Shown: positions 8,330-17,800 of the stretch, piece after piece
Layout of the letters: each line of letters opens with the position of its first letter
How positions within the stretch are numbered: position 1 is the first letter of the stretch
NCBI GenBank assembly: GCA_903906315.1
Contig: CAIVJW010000293.1
Location: 23,501 to 87,500, forward strand
Source: an uncultured delta proteobacterium
GTDB taxonomy: Bacteria; Myxococcota_A; Polyangia; Polyangiales; Polyangiaceae
DNA: 64,000 bases
Reading direction: 5' to 3'
Notes under the pieces: model-generated
Database searches by the model: none
Told to the model about the DNA's origin: nothing
The model's input: only the letters and a program-made list of their open reading frames with translations
Translations under genes and position numbers: made by a program

Positions 8330-9493
8330 TCAGCGACCGGTGAGCAGAAAGCGGGCCAGCGCTTCGGCCTTGGGGGCGAGGGACGCGACCTCGACCACCT
8401 CGTCGGTCGTGTGGAAGCCGGACCCGCGCGGGCCGAGGCCGTCGATCGACGGGATGCCCATTGCCGCCGTCGTGCTGGCGTCCGATCCGCCGCCGAGGAG
8501 GGGCGCCTCGCCGTCGCCGAGGCCGGCGGCCCGCGCGCACGCGCCGTACGCTCGGTAGAGCGCGACGTTGCGGTCGTCGCGCACGAGGGGCGCGCGGGAA
8601 GGGCCCCGCACGACCTCGATCGACGTCCCCGGCAGGGTCGCTGCGGAGTCGCGGGCGCCCGCGTCGAGCGCGGCGAGCAGGGCGACGCCGTCCGGCGGGG
8701 TGACGAAGCGCAGGTCGACCGCCGCTTCGGCGCGGTCGGGCACCGTGTTCTTGCTCGTGCCGCCGCCGACCGTGCCGACGTTGACCGTGAGGCCGCGCGC
8801 GTAGTCGGTCAGGCCCTGCGCGCGCTCCACGAAGCGGGCGAGCGCCCAGATCGCGTTGGCGCCCGCTGCGTGCGCGTTGCCGGCGTGCGCGGCCTTGCCC
8901 GTCGCGATCACGCGCGCGCTCGCGGTGCCCTTGCGCGCCGTGATGATCGCGTCTCCCGCGCGGCCGGCCTCGAAGACCAGCGCCGCGCGCGCGCCGCGCA
9001 CCTCGCGGGCGATCACGTGCCGGCCCTCGGGCGAGCCGACCTCCTCGTCGGACACGATGACCACGCGCACGGGGATCGCGCCGAGCGCGCCTGTCGCCGC
9101 GAGCGCGCGGAGCGCCTCGACGACCACGACCAGCCCGCCCTTCATGTCGAGCACGGCCGGCCCTCGGGCGAGCGGCCCTTCGCGGCGGAAGCCCTCGAAC
9201 GTCCCGGTGGGGAAGACCGTGTCGAGGTGGCCCACGAGCGCCACGGCGCCCTCGGCCGACGCCTCGGCTGCGCGCGTCCAGGCGACGACGTGGGGCGCGA
9301 ACCGCCCGCTCTCGCTCGGCACGAGCCGCGCCGCGAGCCCGTCGATCGAGGCGAGCTCGCGCTCGATCAGGTGCGCCACGCGCGTCCCGCCGGCCACGTT
9401 CTCGGTGAACGATCCCTCGTTCACCAGCCGTTCGAGCAGCGCGAGCGCCGACGCCTCCCGCGACGCGAGGAGCTCCCGGATGCGCTCGCCCAT
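8330..9493 (-). CDS. M20-family metallopeptidase (glutamate carboxypeptidase / ArgE-DapE type)
   Basis: Predicted 387-residue zinc hydrolase. Metal and catalytic residues of the M20 family are visible: GHLDTV (H89, D91), DMKGG (D116), SDEEVGS (E150 general base, E151 ligand) and FEAG (E175), with a C-terminal LGGGSDAST. The sequence around these motifs is closest in pattern to carboxypeptidase G2-type glutamate carboxypeptidases. Members also include N-acetylornithine deacetylase (ArgE) and succinyl-diaminopimelate desuccinylase (DapE). It is divergent from argC-argB across 90 bp. A role in arginine synthesis as a deacetylase is therefore worth testing but not shown. ATG 9493 is the only sensible start; upstream sequence in frame is arginine-rich noise. 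Confidence 0.82.
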   Translation of the reverse strand: MGERIRELLASREASALALLERLVNEGSFTENVAGGTRVAHLIERELASIDGLAARLVPSESGRFAPHVVAWTRAAEASAEGAVALVGHLDTVFPTGTFEGFRREGPLARGPAVLDMKGGLVVVVEALRALAATGALGAIPVRVVIVSDEEVGSPEGRHVIAREVRGARAALVFEAGRAGDAIITARKGTASARVIATGKAAHAGNAHAAGANAIWALARFVERAQGLTDYARGLTVNVGTVGGGTSKNTVPDRAEAAVDLRFVTPPDGVALLAALDAGARDSAATLPGTSIEVVRGPSRAPLVRDDRNVALYRAYGACARAAGLGDGEAPLLGGGSDASTTAAMGIPSIDGLGPRGSGFHTTDEVVEVASLAPKAEALARFLLTGR

Positions 9494-9583
9494 GCGCGCG
9501 AGCCTAGCACCCCACCGGCGACGCGCGCCGCGTGCGCGCCCCGTCTCCCGGCCGGCGCCGGCCGGTGCTAGACCCGCGGCCCC

Positions 9584-10633
9584 ATGAAGAGGTTCAAGGC
9601 GTCGATCCTCGGCGGCAGCGGCTACGGCGCGGCCGAGATCATCCGCAGGTTGCTCATCCACCCCGACGTCGAGCTCGTCCGCGTCGCCTCGATCGACCTC
9701 GTCGGCGAGCCGCTCTCGGCAGCTCACCCGAACCTCGAGGGTCTCACCGACCTCCGGTTCGAGAAGCTCCCGCCCGAGGAGGCCGCCGCGGGCGTGGACG
9801 TCGTGTTCCTCGGTCTGCCGCACAAGGTCAGCGCGACGGCGGTGCCCGCGATCCTCCCGACGGGCGCGCGCGTCATCGACCTCTCGGGCGATTTTCGCCT
9901 GAAGAGCGCGGCCGAGTACGAGCGCTTCTACGGCGCGCCGCACCCGTGCCCGGAGCTGCTCGCCGGCGCGGTCTACGGCCTGCCCGAGCTCCACCGCGAG
10001 GCCATCCGCACGGCGCGCCTCATCGCGTCGCCAGGTTGCTTCGCCACGTCGATCGAGCTCGGCCTGCTCCCGCTCGCCAAGGCCGGGCTGCTCGAGGGCG
10101 CGGTCGAGACGGTCGCCATCACCGGCTCGAGCGGCAGCGGCGCGGCGCCGCAGGCCGGGACGCACCACCCCGTCCGCTCGCAGAACCTCCGCACGTACAA
10201 GCCGCTCCACCACCAGCACATCCCCGAGATCGCCCAGACGCTCCGCCTCGCGGGCGCGCGCGACTTCGCCATCCACTTCGTGCCGGTCAGCGCGCCGCTC
10301 GCGCGCGGCATCTTCGCGACCTCGTTCGTGCGCGTACCCGCCGCCGTGACCAAGGAGCAGATCGCGGCCGCGTTCGCCGCGGCCTTCGACGACGAGCCCT
10401 TCGTGCGCGTGCCGAAGAGGCGCCTGCCCGAGGTCATCGCCGTCGCCGGGTCGAACTACGTCGAGGTCGGCTTCGAGCTCGGCGCGCCCGAGGGCGCGAC
10501 CCGCACGCTCGCGTGCTTCTCGGCCATCGACAACCTCATCAAGGGCGGCGCCGGGCAGGCCGTGCAATCGATGAACCTCGCGCTCGGCCTGCCCGAGAAG
10601 ACCACCCTCGAGGACGCCGGAGGCTTCCCGTGA
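9584..10633 (+). CDS. argC: N-acetyl-gamma-glutamyl-phosphate reductase
   Basis: Third step of arginine biosynthesis: NADPH-dependent reduction of N-acetylglutamyl phosphate to the semialdehyde. The dinucleotide-binding motif GGSGYGAAE begins at residue 10. The active-site cysteine lies in ASPGCFAT (Cys152). THHPVRSQNLRTYKPLHHQH and the C-terminal KGGAGQAVQSMNLALG segment are conserved in ArgC and the related LysY. Length, 349 residues, is normal. The stop overlaps the argB start by 4 bp (GTGA), so the two are co-translated. LysY function in a LysW-carried lysine or arginine pathway cannot be ruled out by sequence alone, but no lysW-like gene is in the window. Confidence 0.93.
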   Translation: MKRFKASILGGSGYGAAEIIRRLLIHPDVELVRVASIDLVGEPLSAAHPNLEGLTDLRFEKLPPEEAAAGVDVVFLGLPHKVSATAVPAILPTGARVIDLSGDFRLKSAAEYERFYGAPHPCPELLAGAVYGLPELHREAIRTARLIASPGCFATSIELGLLPLAKAGLLEGAVETVAITGSSGSGAAPQAGTHHPVRSQNLRTYKPLHHQHIPEIAQTLRLAGARDFAIHFVPVSAPLARGIFATSFVRVPAAVTKEQIAAAFAAAFDDEPFVRVPKRRLPEVIAVAGSNYVEVGFELGAPEGATRTLACFSAIDNLIKGGAGQAVQSMNLALGLPEKTTLEDAGGFP

Positions 10634-11466
10634 CCGACCCCAGGACAGGCGCGCTCGTCGTCGTGAAGCTCGGCGGCGAGGTGATCGGCAACCCCGAGCT
10701 GCTCGGCCCCATCGCCAGCGACCTCGCCGCGCTCGCAAACGGCGAGACCCGCGTCGTCATCGTGCACGGCGGCGGCCCCCAGGCGACCCGCCTGCAGGAG
10801 CGCCTCGGCCAGCCCGTCCGCCAGGTCGCCGGCCGCCGCGTCACCGACGAGGCCACGCTCGACGTCATGAAGATGGTCGTCGCCGGCAAGCTCAACGTCG
10901 ACCTGTGCGCCGCCTTGCTCGCGGCCGGCGCGCGGCCCGTGGGCCTGCATGGCGCGAGCGCGTGCGTCATCGAGGCCGAGCGGCGCCCGCCCCGCGTCTA
11001 CGTCGGCGCGGGGCCCGATCCGGTCGATCTGGGCCTCGTCGGCGACGTCACCGCCGTCAACCGCGACCTGCTCGCCGTCCTCGCGGGGCAGGGCTACGTC
11101 CCCGTCCTCGCGTGCCTCGGCGCCAGCGCGAGCGGCGAGGTCTTCAACATCAACGCGGACGCCGTCGCCAACCGCGTCGCCGTCGGCCTCGGCGCGGCCG
11201 GCCTGCTCCTCGTGAGCGACGTCCCCGGCGTCCTCCGCGACGTCGCCGACCCGGGCTCGCGCATCCCGCGGCTCACCGTGGCCGAGGGGCGCGCGCTCAT
11301 CGCGTCGGGCGCGGTGACCAAGGGCATGATCCCGAAGCTCGAGGAGTCGTTCGCCGCCCTCGCCGAGGGCGTCCGCCGCATCCACATCCTCGGCCGGCTG
11401 CGCCCGGGCGACCTCGAGCGCGAGGTCGCGAGCCCCGGCTCGGTCGGCACGGTCCTCGTGCCCTGA
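10630..11466 (+). CDS. argB: acetylglutamate kinase
   Basis: Second step of arginine biosynthesis, phosphorylating N-acetylglutamate with ATP. The amino-acid-kinase fold is clear: VVKLGGEVIG near residue 10, VIVHGGGPQ near 40, GLHGASA near 110, FNINADAVAN near 173 and the C-terminal GAVTKGMIPKLEE. The length is 278 residues, in the normal range. GTG 10630 overlaps the argC stop as GTGA, a standard coupling arrangement. PII (GlnB) stimulates acetylglutamate kinase in some bacteria and plants, and a glnB gene is present 28 kb away, but regulation here is not shown. Order argC-argB with the second enzyme downstream is common. Confidence 0.94.
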   Translation: MTDPRTGALVVVKLGGEVIGNPELLGPIASDLAALANGETRVVIVHGGGPQATRLQERLGQPVRQVAGRRVTDEATLDVMKMVVAGKLNVDLCAALLAAGARPVGLHGASACVIEAERRPPRVYVGAGPDPVDLGLVGDVTAVNRDLLAVLAGQGYVPVLACLGASASGEVFNINADAVANRVAVGLGAAGLLLVSDVPGVLRDVADPGSRIPRLTVAEGRALIASGAVTKGMIPKLEESFAALAEGVRRIHILGRLRPGDLEREVASPGSVGTVLVP

Positions 11467-11513
11467 CCCCACCGGTTGCCCCTTGCCGTGGGCGCCCTAC
11501 GCTGTCTCTCGCC

Positions 11514-12005
11514 ATGCCGCCACTCGTGGACCTCGCGGCTCGCCTCGACCTCACCTGGGCGAACGCGGGGTGGGGCGTGCTCCTGCTCGTAATCAGCGCG
11601 GGCGGCAGCCTCGCGTTCGTGACCACGGTCCTCGTCCGCCTGCCGGCTGCCTACTTCCTGGGCGAGGGGCCCGTGCTCGGCAGCGGCGGCCTCCCCGCGC
11701 GCATCGCGAAGAACCTCCTCGGCGCGATGCTGGTCGCCATCGGCCTCGTCCTCGCCATCCCCGGCGTCCCTGGTCAGGGCGCGCTGACCATCCTGCTCGG
11801 CGTGATGCTCCTCGATTTCCCGGGCAAGCGGCGCATCGAGCGCCGCTTCGTGTCGAGGCCTCGCGTTCGGCGGGCCGTCGACGACCTTCGCGGGCGTTTC
11901 GGGCGGCCCCCGCTCGTCCTCGAACCGGCCGACCTTCCGCCCGACGAAGCGGCTCAGGACTCGACCGCACCGAAATCGCGGAGGGGGTCTGGCGGTAATG
12001 CTTGA
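11514..12005 (+). CDS. small membrane protein, PGPGW-like
   Basis: 163-residue protein with two hydrophobic stretches (about residues 20-45 and 65-100) and a basic, proline-rich C-terminus. The core AIGLVLAIPGVPGQGALTIL followed by LLDFPGKRRIERR resembles the small transmembrane family known for a PGPGW motif, here in altered form. No enzymatic motif. It lies 48 bp after argB on the same strand and may be transcribed with it. Its stop codon (12003-12005) lies inside the -35 element of the tRNA promoter, so the two genes are packed tightly. Function unknown. Confidence 0.68.
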   Translation: MPPLVDLAARLDLTWANAGWGVLLLVISAGGSLAFVTTVLVRLPAAYFLGEGPVLGSGGLPARIAKNLLGAMLVAIGLVLAIPGVPGQGALTILLGVMLLDFPGKRRIERRFVSRPRVRRAVDDLRGRFGRPPLVLEPADLPPDEAAQDSTAPKSRRGSGGNA

Positions 12006-12029
12006 CAGGCAGGGCGGCGCGGGTAGAGT
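12002..12029 (+). promoter_or_regulatory. sigma-70 type promoter of tRNA-Ala
   Basis: A perfect -35 box TTGACA (12002-12007) is followed after 16 bp by TAGAGT (12024-12029), a fair -10 box. The tRNA begins 12 bp further on. Such a clear promoter stands out in this GC-rich window. Confidence 0.75.
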
Positions 12030-12041
12030 TCGCGGCTCACC

Positions 12042-12114
12042 GGGCCTGTAGCTCAGCTGGGAGAGCGCTAGAATCGCACTCTAGAGGTCTGGGGTTCGAT
12101 CCCCCACAGGTCCA
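12042..12114 (+). tRNA. tRNA-Ala (anticodon CGC)
   Basis: Full cloverleaf: acceptor stem GGGCCTG / CAGGTCC, D arm GCTC-AGCTGGGA-GAGC, anticodon stem CTAGA / TCTAG around the loop ATCGCAC, and T arm TGGGG-TTCGATC-CCCCA. Loop positions 34-36 are CGC, reading GCG (alanine). The acceptor stem has the G3-U70 wobble pair and A73 that specify alanyl-tRNA synthetase recognition, confirming the identity. The 3' CCA is not encoded (CCG follows), so it must be added after transcription. Confidence 0.95.
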
Positions 12115-12132
12115 CCGAAGCAGTATCGATGA

Positions 12133-12163
12133 ACGGCCGGGTCTTCCCGGCCGTTTTCGTTTC
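12133..12163 (+). terminator. Rho-independent terminator of tRNA-Ala
   Basis: ACGGCCGGG (12133-12141) and CCCGGCCGT (12146-12154) form a 9-bp stem with a TCTT loop, followed by TTTCGTTTC. It lies 18 bp after the tRNA end. Confidence 0.85.
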
Positions 12164-12245
12164 GAACGACCGATCGACGCGCCGGCGGGGAGAGCGCCCC
12201 GCCGGTCGAGCCGAGCCGCCTCGGCGAGCGTTGCCGCCCTCGAGC

Positions 12246-12599
12246 TCAGCCGATGGCGTCGCGGCCCTTGCCGTCGCCACGGCGGCGCGCGGCGTACTCC
12301 TTCAGTTGCCTGCCCGCGGCGTCGAAGGCGTCGCGCAGCGCGGCGCGGATGCTCTGGTCCCCGGCGTCTTCGTCGGCCTCACGGTCGACGTCGATCGTCT
12401 CCTCCGGGACGGCGAGGTGGATGTGGACGTGGAAGCGCTTGCCCTTGTGCTGGTGGCGGTGCGGCGCGTCGACGGTGACGCGGCACGACTGGATGCGGTC
12501 GAAGAACCTCGAGAGCTTCTCGGCGTCCTCGTTGACGCTGGCGACGAGGTCGTCGCTCGGTTGAAAGTCGCGGAACCGGATTTCGGGCGAACCCATCAT
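12246..12599 (-). CDS. HPF/RaiA-family ribosome hibernation factor (short form)
   Basis: 117-residue protein matching the S30AE/HPF-RaiA domain: an N-terminal beta strand with the segment IRFRDFQPSDDLVASVNED, then FFDRIQSCRVTVDAPHR, and the basic stretch HQHKGKRFHVHIHLAVPEE. Proteins of this family bind the 30S subunit at the decoding region and inactivate ribosomes or dimerise them in stationary phase. There is no long-form C-terminal dimerisation domain. ATG 12599 is preferred because GGAG lies 5-6 nt upstream; ATG 12596 is directly adjacent. Some 190 bp separate it from folB upstream of it on the same strand. Confidence 0.8.
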   Translation of the reverse strand: MMGSPEIRFRDFQPSDDLVASVNEDAEKLSRFFDRIQSCRVTVDAPHRHQHKGKRFHVHIHLAVPEETIDVDREADEDAGDQSIRAALRDAFDAAGRQLKEYAARRRGDGKGRDAIG

Positions 12600-12787
12600 G
12601 GCTTCTCCGTTCCCCCTTCGTCGCAGGGGAGCCTGCAGCGGTCGTGCCGTGCGAAATCGGGCACTTCGCCCCATTCCGCTGCACCTCGCGGTGCGGGGCG
12701 CGCTCCCCTTGCGGCACGTTCGCGCAGCGTTTTCGCACGCGGGCTCCGACCACCGAGGCTCGGCGGTGCGGGGCGGGCGTGGCCGGC

Positions 12788-13183
12788 TCAGCGGCGGGAG
12801 CCGCGCAGCTCGATGGCGACGGCGTCGACGCTCACGGCCGTCGGCGGCCCGAATTTCTTCACCTGCACCACGACCTCGGTCGCGGGCGTGTCGGCGAGCA
12901 CGCGCGAGATGAGCCGCGCGCCGATCGTTTCGAGCAGGAGGTACGACGTGCTCGTTCCCTCGTCGACGATCAGCGTCGCGAGCTGGTCGTAGTCGAAGAC
13001 GCGGGCGCGGGCGTCGGCGCTCGGCAGCAGCGATGCCGGCAGCGCCACCTCGAGGTTTACGACGAAGTCCTGCGGGAGCTCGCGCTCGGCTGGCGACACG
13101 CCGTGGCGCGCGCGGAAGCGGATGCCCTCGAGACGAATGCGGTACGTGTCGACCGTGTGAGCCACCGAAGCGGCGCGTAGCAC
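12788..13183 (-). CDS. folB: dihydroneopterin aldolase
   Basis: 131-residue protein with the FolB pattern: RIRLEGIRFRARHGVSPAER at the N-terminus, then QDFVVNLEVALPA, FDYDQLATLIVDE, and the C-terminal VVVQVKKFGPPTAVSVDAVA. The family converts 7,8-dihydroneopterin to 6-hydroxymethyl-dihydropterin and glycolaldehyde in folate synthesis. The conserved Glu in SPAER after HGV and the late Lys (VKKF) correspond to active-site residues of the family. No folK or folP is adjacent. Some members act as epimerases; that is not distinguishable here. Confidence 0.88.
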   Translation of the reverse strand: MLRAASVAHTVDTYRIRLEGIRFRARHGVSPAERELPQDFVVNLEVALPASLLPSADARARVFDYDQLATLIVDEGTSTSYLLLETIGARLISRVLADTPATEVVVQVKKFGPPTAVSVDAVAIELRGSRR

Positions 13184-13386
13184 GCTCGCAGCCCGGGGTC
13201 AGCCGTGGTGATGGCGCGCGTCCGACGGCTCGTTCGGGAGCGTGCGAATTCGCCTGCTGCGCACCCCGGCGCGTCGGTCGCCCTCCTCGGAATACCGAAG
13301 TATTTCGCGGTCGGGCTCCCTCGCGCCGGGTCGCACGCTACGCTCGAGGCTCGCAGTCCGACCGGCGGCTGGCCGGGCGGTTCACG

Positions 13387-13752
13387 TCACTTCGGGTTTT
13401 CGAGGCGCTTCGTGTGCGGCTTGTTCGGGTTGTCGTTGTTGGTCGGCGCGGGCGCGGGCGCGGGCGTCGGCGGCTCGCGGTCCTTGTCGGCCTTCTGATC
13501 GTCGTCGAACTTGATGCCGGCGCGCGTCTCGGTGATCGCGATCTCGACGGCCGCGAGCGCCTTCACGCGGTGGCCGCCCTTGTCGGGCGTCGCGGCGTCG
13601 AGGAGGCGCTTGGCTTCGACCAGCTTCTCGACGGCCTTGTGCATCGCCGGCTGCGGCTCGGCGGCGACGTCGCTGACGACGGCGCTGCGGCCGACGACGA
13701 GGGCGAGGGCCCCCGCGAGGAACAGGGTCGAGGCTTTCCACACGTTGATCAT
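13387..13752 (-). CDS. small exported protein of unknown function
   Basis: Predicted 121-residue protein. The N-terminus (MINVWKASTLFLAGALALVV) is a signal peptide or anchor. A short helical region follows, with AVEKLVEAKRLLDAATPDKGGHRVKALAAVEIAI. The tail is proline- and asparagine-rich (PAPAPAPTNNDNPNKP). ATG 13752 is chosen because it creates the signal sequence; the longer frame upstream is arginine-rich. The middle section resembles small periplasmic helical proteins that count 'rlLdaA' repeats in myxobacteria, but I do not recognise the family. It stands alone, with 150-200 bp on each side. Confidence 0.6.
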   Translation of the reverse strand: MINVWKASTLFLAGALALVVGRSAVVSDVAAEPQPAMHKAVEKLVEAKRLLDAATPDKGGHRVKALAAVEIAITETRAGIKFDDDQKADKDREPPTPAPAPAPTNNDNPNKPHTKRLENPK

Positions 13753-13905
13753 GGCGAAGGTACCTTCCGGGTGTCTCGGCGGCCGACGATTCGGCCGCGC
13801 AATCGGGGCACCGCGACGCTCTCGGACCGTCCGGCGCGTCGCGCGGCCCCGTTGGACGGGGCCGGCAGAGAAACGAAGCAAGCCGCCGCTCGGGCCAAGC
13901 CGAGG

Positions 13906-14631
13906 CTACATGCGCGTCGCGAGGGCGTCTCGGTCGCGGACGATGAACCTCCTACCCGCGACGTCGAGCAGACCTTCCCTGCGAAGCGCGCCGAGGGTGA
14001 GCGTCACCGTCTCGCGGGTGGACCCGATGCTTTGCGCGATCTCGAGGTGGGTGATCGGTGCCGAGATGAGCGCCCCGCGCGGCGTCGGGACCCCCCAGCG
14101 GTCCGCCGCCTGGAGCAGGAACTCGACGAGGCGCCCCTCCACGTTGCGGAAGAGCATGGATTCGATGCGGTTCTCGACCTGGCGCTGTCGATCGAGCAGC
14201 AGCGACACCACGGACGCGCCGAGCGTCGGGTCGGTCGACATGAGCTGCAGGACGAGGTCGAGGGGGACGCGGACCACCTCCGCCTCCTCCATCGCGAGGG
14301 CGGACTCGGTGTGCTTTCGCGAGCTGCCGAGGCAGGACTCGCCGATCACGTCGCCGCTGCCGCGATAGCCGAGCGGCACCGAGCGACCCTCTGGCGTCGC
14401 GCGCTCGACGCGCGCGCGGCCTCTCCCGAGGACGACGAGCGAAGCGGCTTGCGTGTCTTGCTGAACGATCCTGGTCTCGCCCGGCACGACCTCGACGGAG
14501 GCCGCGTCGGTGACCGCGTCGCGGGACTCGCGCGACGCGCGATCGAACATCGGAGACTGTCGCAGAGCCCGCTGGATGCGGCTCGTCGCGCTCTCGGTTC
14601 CCCCCCGCTGCGCTTCGTGAATCGTGACCAT
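13906..14631 (-). CDS. Crp/Fnr-family transcriptional regulator
   Basis: 241-residue regulator. Residues about 25-145 form the cyclic-nucleotide-binding-type beta roll, with VVPGETRIVQQDTQAASLVVLGRGRARV and GDVIGESCLG. A dimerisation helix follows (QRQVENRIESMLFRNVEGRL). The C-terminal winged helix carries ITHLEIAQSIGSTRETVTLTL, the recognition-helix motif of this family. The four cysteines of a classic Fnr iron-sulfur cluster are absent, so it is not an oxygen-sensing Fnr; the ligand is unknown. Start is GTG or ATG at 14631, with no better internal option. Targets cannot be predicted here. Confidence 0.88.
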   Translation of the reverse strand: MVTIHEAQRGGTESATSRIQRALRQSPMFDRASRESRDAVTDAASVEVVPGETRIVQQDTQAASLVVLGRGRARVERATPEGRSVPLGYRGSGDVIGESCLGSSRKHTESALAMEEAEVVRVPLDLVLQLMSTDPTLGASVVSLLLDRQRQVENRIESMLFRNVEGRLVEFLLQAADRWGVPTPRGALISAPITHLEIAQSIGSTRETVTLTLGALRREGLLDVAGRRFIVRDRDALATRM

Positions 14632-14825
14632 GGTGGGTGCATCCTCGATGTGGAGCCGTCGTCGGCGCCGGAGTCTCGGAGGACCTTAGTACGCGCGTTG
14701 CGACCCGCCAGGGCGGACCGCGCCCGCCATTACCGAGGCTTCGCCATCGCAATGGGCGCCGCACGGAACCTGGCGTGGCTCAAGGCGTCGCTCCCATGGC
14801 GGGCGCGACGCGATGTCGCACGAAG

Positions 14826-17800
14826 CTAGGGGGTCGCCCGCAGGGCGATCACGACGTCGCGGTGCAGGGCCGCGTCCGCGCTCCGAGCGAACTCCTGGAA
14901 CGCGCCGTAGGCGTCGGGCTGCACGCGGCCGGCAGGTACGTCGACGACGCGCTGGAAGACGATCGCCGTGGGCTCCGCGCGATCGCCGATGGTCGCGGTG
15001 CGGGGCCCGTCCGCGGCCGTCACCGGCGCGAGCACCGTCACGACGCGCGCGCCGTCGGGCAGCTTCACGCGGAGCGACACCGAGGTGCGCGTCGCGAGCT
15101 GCTCCGAGAGGTAGAGCGGCGTCTCGCGGGCGGGCAGCGCCGCGAGCCCGCCGATGTTCACGAGGAACGGCGGCGAGAGGACGAGCTCGGCGCCGCGCGT
15201 TCGCGCGAAGCTCGCCGTCTCGACCTTCATCACGAGCGTGAGCGGCGCATCGAGGTCGGCGAGGTTCTTCACGTCGATCGAGATCAGGTGGGCACCGGGG
15301 AGCGCCTGCGAGAGCAGCCGTGACTCGATCGTGTCCTTCAGGCGCGCGTCGGGCAGCGTCTCGAGCGCCGCGCGCACCGCGATGGCGAACTTGCCCTCGA
15401 AGCGCTGCTCGAGGTCGAGGCGCGCGGAGCCGTCGGGCGAAAGCTCGGCCGTGCCCTCGTACGTCACGCCGTCCTGCGGCCCCGTGGTCGGCGTCGTCTC
15501 GCGAGGCGTGCTCGGGACGAGCACCGCCGCGGGCTGCCCGCGCAGCGAGCTCGGCAGCCAGCCGTACGGCGCGAACTTGTCGCGCACGAGCATCCACCGC
15601 GGGCCCCGCTCGGTGCTCACGCGCACCGCGACGGCGCCGAACGACTCGGCCTCGCTCATCGGCCCCCGGCTCGGCGGCGTGAGCCGGTCGCGGACGACAC
15701 CGAGCTTCGTGTCGATCCCGAGCAGGCGGCAGAGGTACATGAACGCCTCGGTGCGGTTGCCGCTCTTGCCGAGCACCACGCGCCGAGGGTCGCTCTCGCG
15801 CCCGTTCTCCACGTTCGCGAGCACCCAGTGGTAGATGCGGCGCGCGCGGTCGTCGAGCGATGCGGGCATCGGGCCGAGGCCGTCCTCCTGATCGGCCGGG
15901 GATTTCATGCGCGGCGCGTCCTTCGCCGGGGCCGCCGCAGGCCCGCTCCGCACGATCGACTCGGCCACGCGCGCGAGGCGCGGGTCGCGCGGCGTCTCGT
16001 CGCTCGCGGCGTCGACCATGCGTGAGAGCACCTCGCCGAGCGTGATGCCCCAGCCGATGCGCACGTTCGGCAGGAACTCCTGAATGGGCGCGCTGCCGGG
16101 CTCCTCGGGGAGCGCCGGGCTCTTGTCGACGCGCCAGCGCCGCGTGACGAGCGCGCCGCTCTCCGTCACGACGGGCGGAGGCACCTCACCGCCCGTCTCG
16201 ATGTCGAGCGGGCGGCTCTTCGGCGAGACGACGATGAACTCGCTGCGCCAGTAGGCGATCTTCTCCTCGCGGAAGAACCAGCGCGGCCCCTCGAAGATGC
16301 GCCCGCCGCCGCCGTCGCCGCCGAGCGTCGTGATGCTCTCCGTCTCGATGTAGTCGCCGACCTCGAGGTGCGGCATCGTCACCGTGGGCTTGCCGTCGAC
16401 GAGCTCGGGCTCGAGGACGCGCCCGTCCTTCTTGACCGTGCGGAGCTTGATGACGAGGCCTCGCGGCACGCGCTGCTCGGCGTGCTCCTCGATCGCCTCG
16501 CGCGACTGGATGAAGATGATCTCGTGCTCGAGCATCCGCGCGACGCCGCTCGGGTGGACCCAGATCGCGGAGTAGTCGAGGACGCGCGCGGCGGCCGCGG
16601 GCAGCTTCTGGCCCGTCGCCTCGAACTCGGCGATGACCTTCTTGCCGTCCATCCGAAACGGGGAGAGCTCGGTCACGCCCTCGACGAGCTCGATGGCCTC
16701 CCTTAGGCCGGCCGTGTCGGATCCCGTCTGGATCGCGTCGACGAGGGATCGATGGAGCGCCCCGCGATCCCCCCGCGCGTAGCGGGCGTCGGCGATCGCG
16801 AGGCGCGCGGAGGCGTCGGTCGGCTTCAGCGCCAGGGCGCGCTCGAGCTTGTCGAGCGTCTCGTCGCTCGACCCCGCGCGGGTGAGCAGGTCGGCGATGC
16901 GCAGCGCGATGTCCTTGCGGTCCTTGCGGCGCGATCCGAGGCGCTCGAGCTCCTTGATCGCCCCCTTGTAGTCGCGGCGCTCGAGCGCGCGCTCGAAGTC
17001 GAGCTCCGACTCCGGATCGAGGTCGCGGATGCGCGCGGCGACCTTGTCGGCCTCGGCGACGTAGCCCTGCTCGTCGTAGAGCTTGAGCAGCGCGCCGAGC
17101 GCCTCGACGTCGTCGGGGAAGCGCGCGGCCGCGTCCTTGATGGCGCGCGACTGCTCCGGCTTCCAGCCGATGCGGCCGTACATCTGCGCGAGGCCCTTGC
17201 GGATGTCGGGCACCTCGCGGAACTCGTCGGCGAGGGCGGCGACCTTCGGCGCGGCCTCCGGGAGGCCCTGCTTGTCGGCCGCGTCGAGCGCGAGCCAGAG
17301 GCGCGGCCACCAGAGGTGCGCGTCCTTCGCGGCGGCGCGCGCGCGCACGTCCTTGACGAGATCGCGCGCCTCGCCTGGCGGGAAGATCGGGTCCTTCTCG
17401 GTGAAGATGGCCTGCATCGCGAGCGCGGGGCCGGTCGCGCGGGCCGGGTCCTTCACGAGCGGCTCGATGAGCACGTCCGCGACGTCGTCCTGCGACTCGA
17501 CGTGCGCGAGGTAGGCGGCGAGGTAGCGCGAGGTGGCGTCGGTGACGCCGACGGGCGCGGGAGAGCGAGGCGTACCGGCTTGCGGCGGCACGCCGAGCGC
17601 GATGAGGAAGCCGTCGAGCGGGTTCGGGTCGGCGAGGACCTCGGGCGGCGTGACGGCGTACGGGGGGCCGGGGTCGACCGAGCTCTCGAGGTCCGCCGGC
17701 GTGCCCGCGGGGGTCATCACGCGGATCGAGGTCTCGGGCGTACCGACGCGCGCGAGGATGCGGTGGCGGCCCGCCGTGAGCCGCACGTGGGCGCCGAAGC

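Noticed and set aside
13906..14631. Fnr-type oxygen sensor
   Set aside because: The N-terminal cysteines needed for the iron-sulfur cluster are missing; kept as a general Crp/Fnr regulator.
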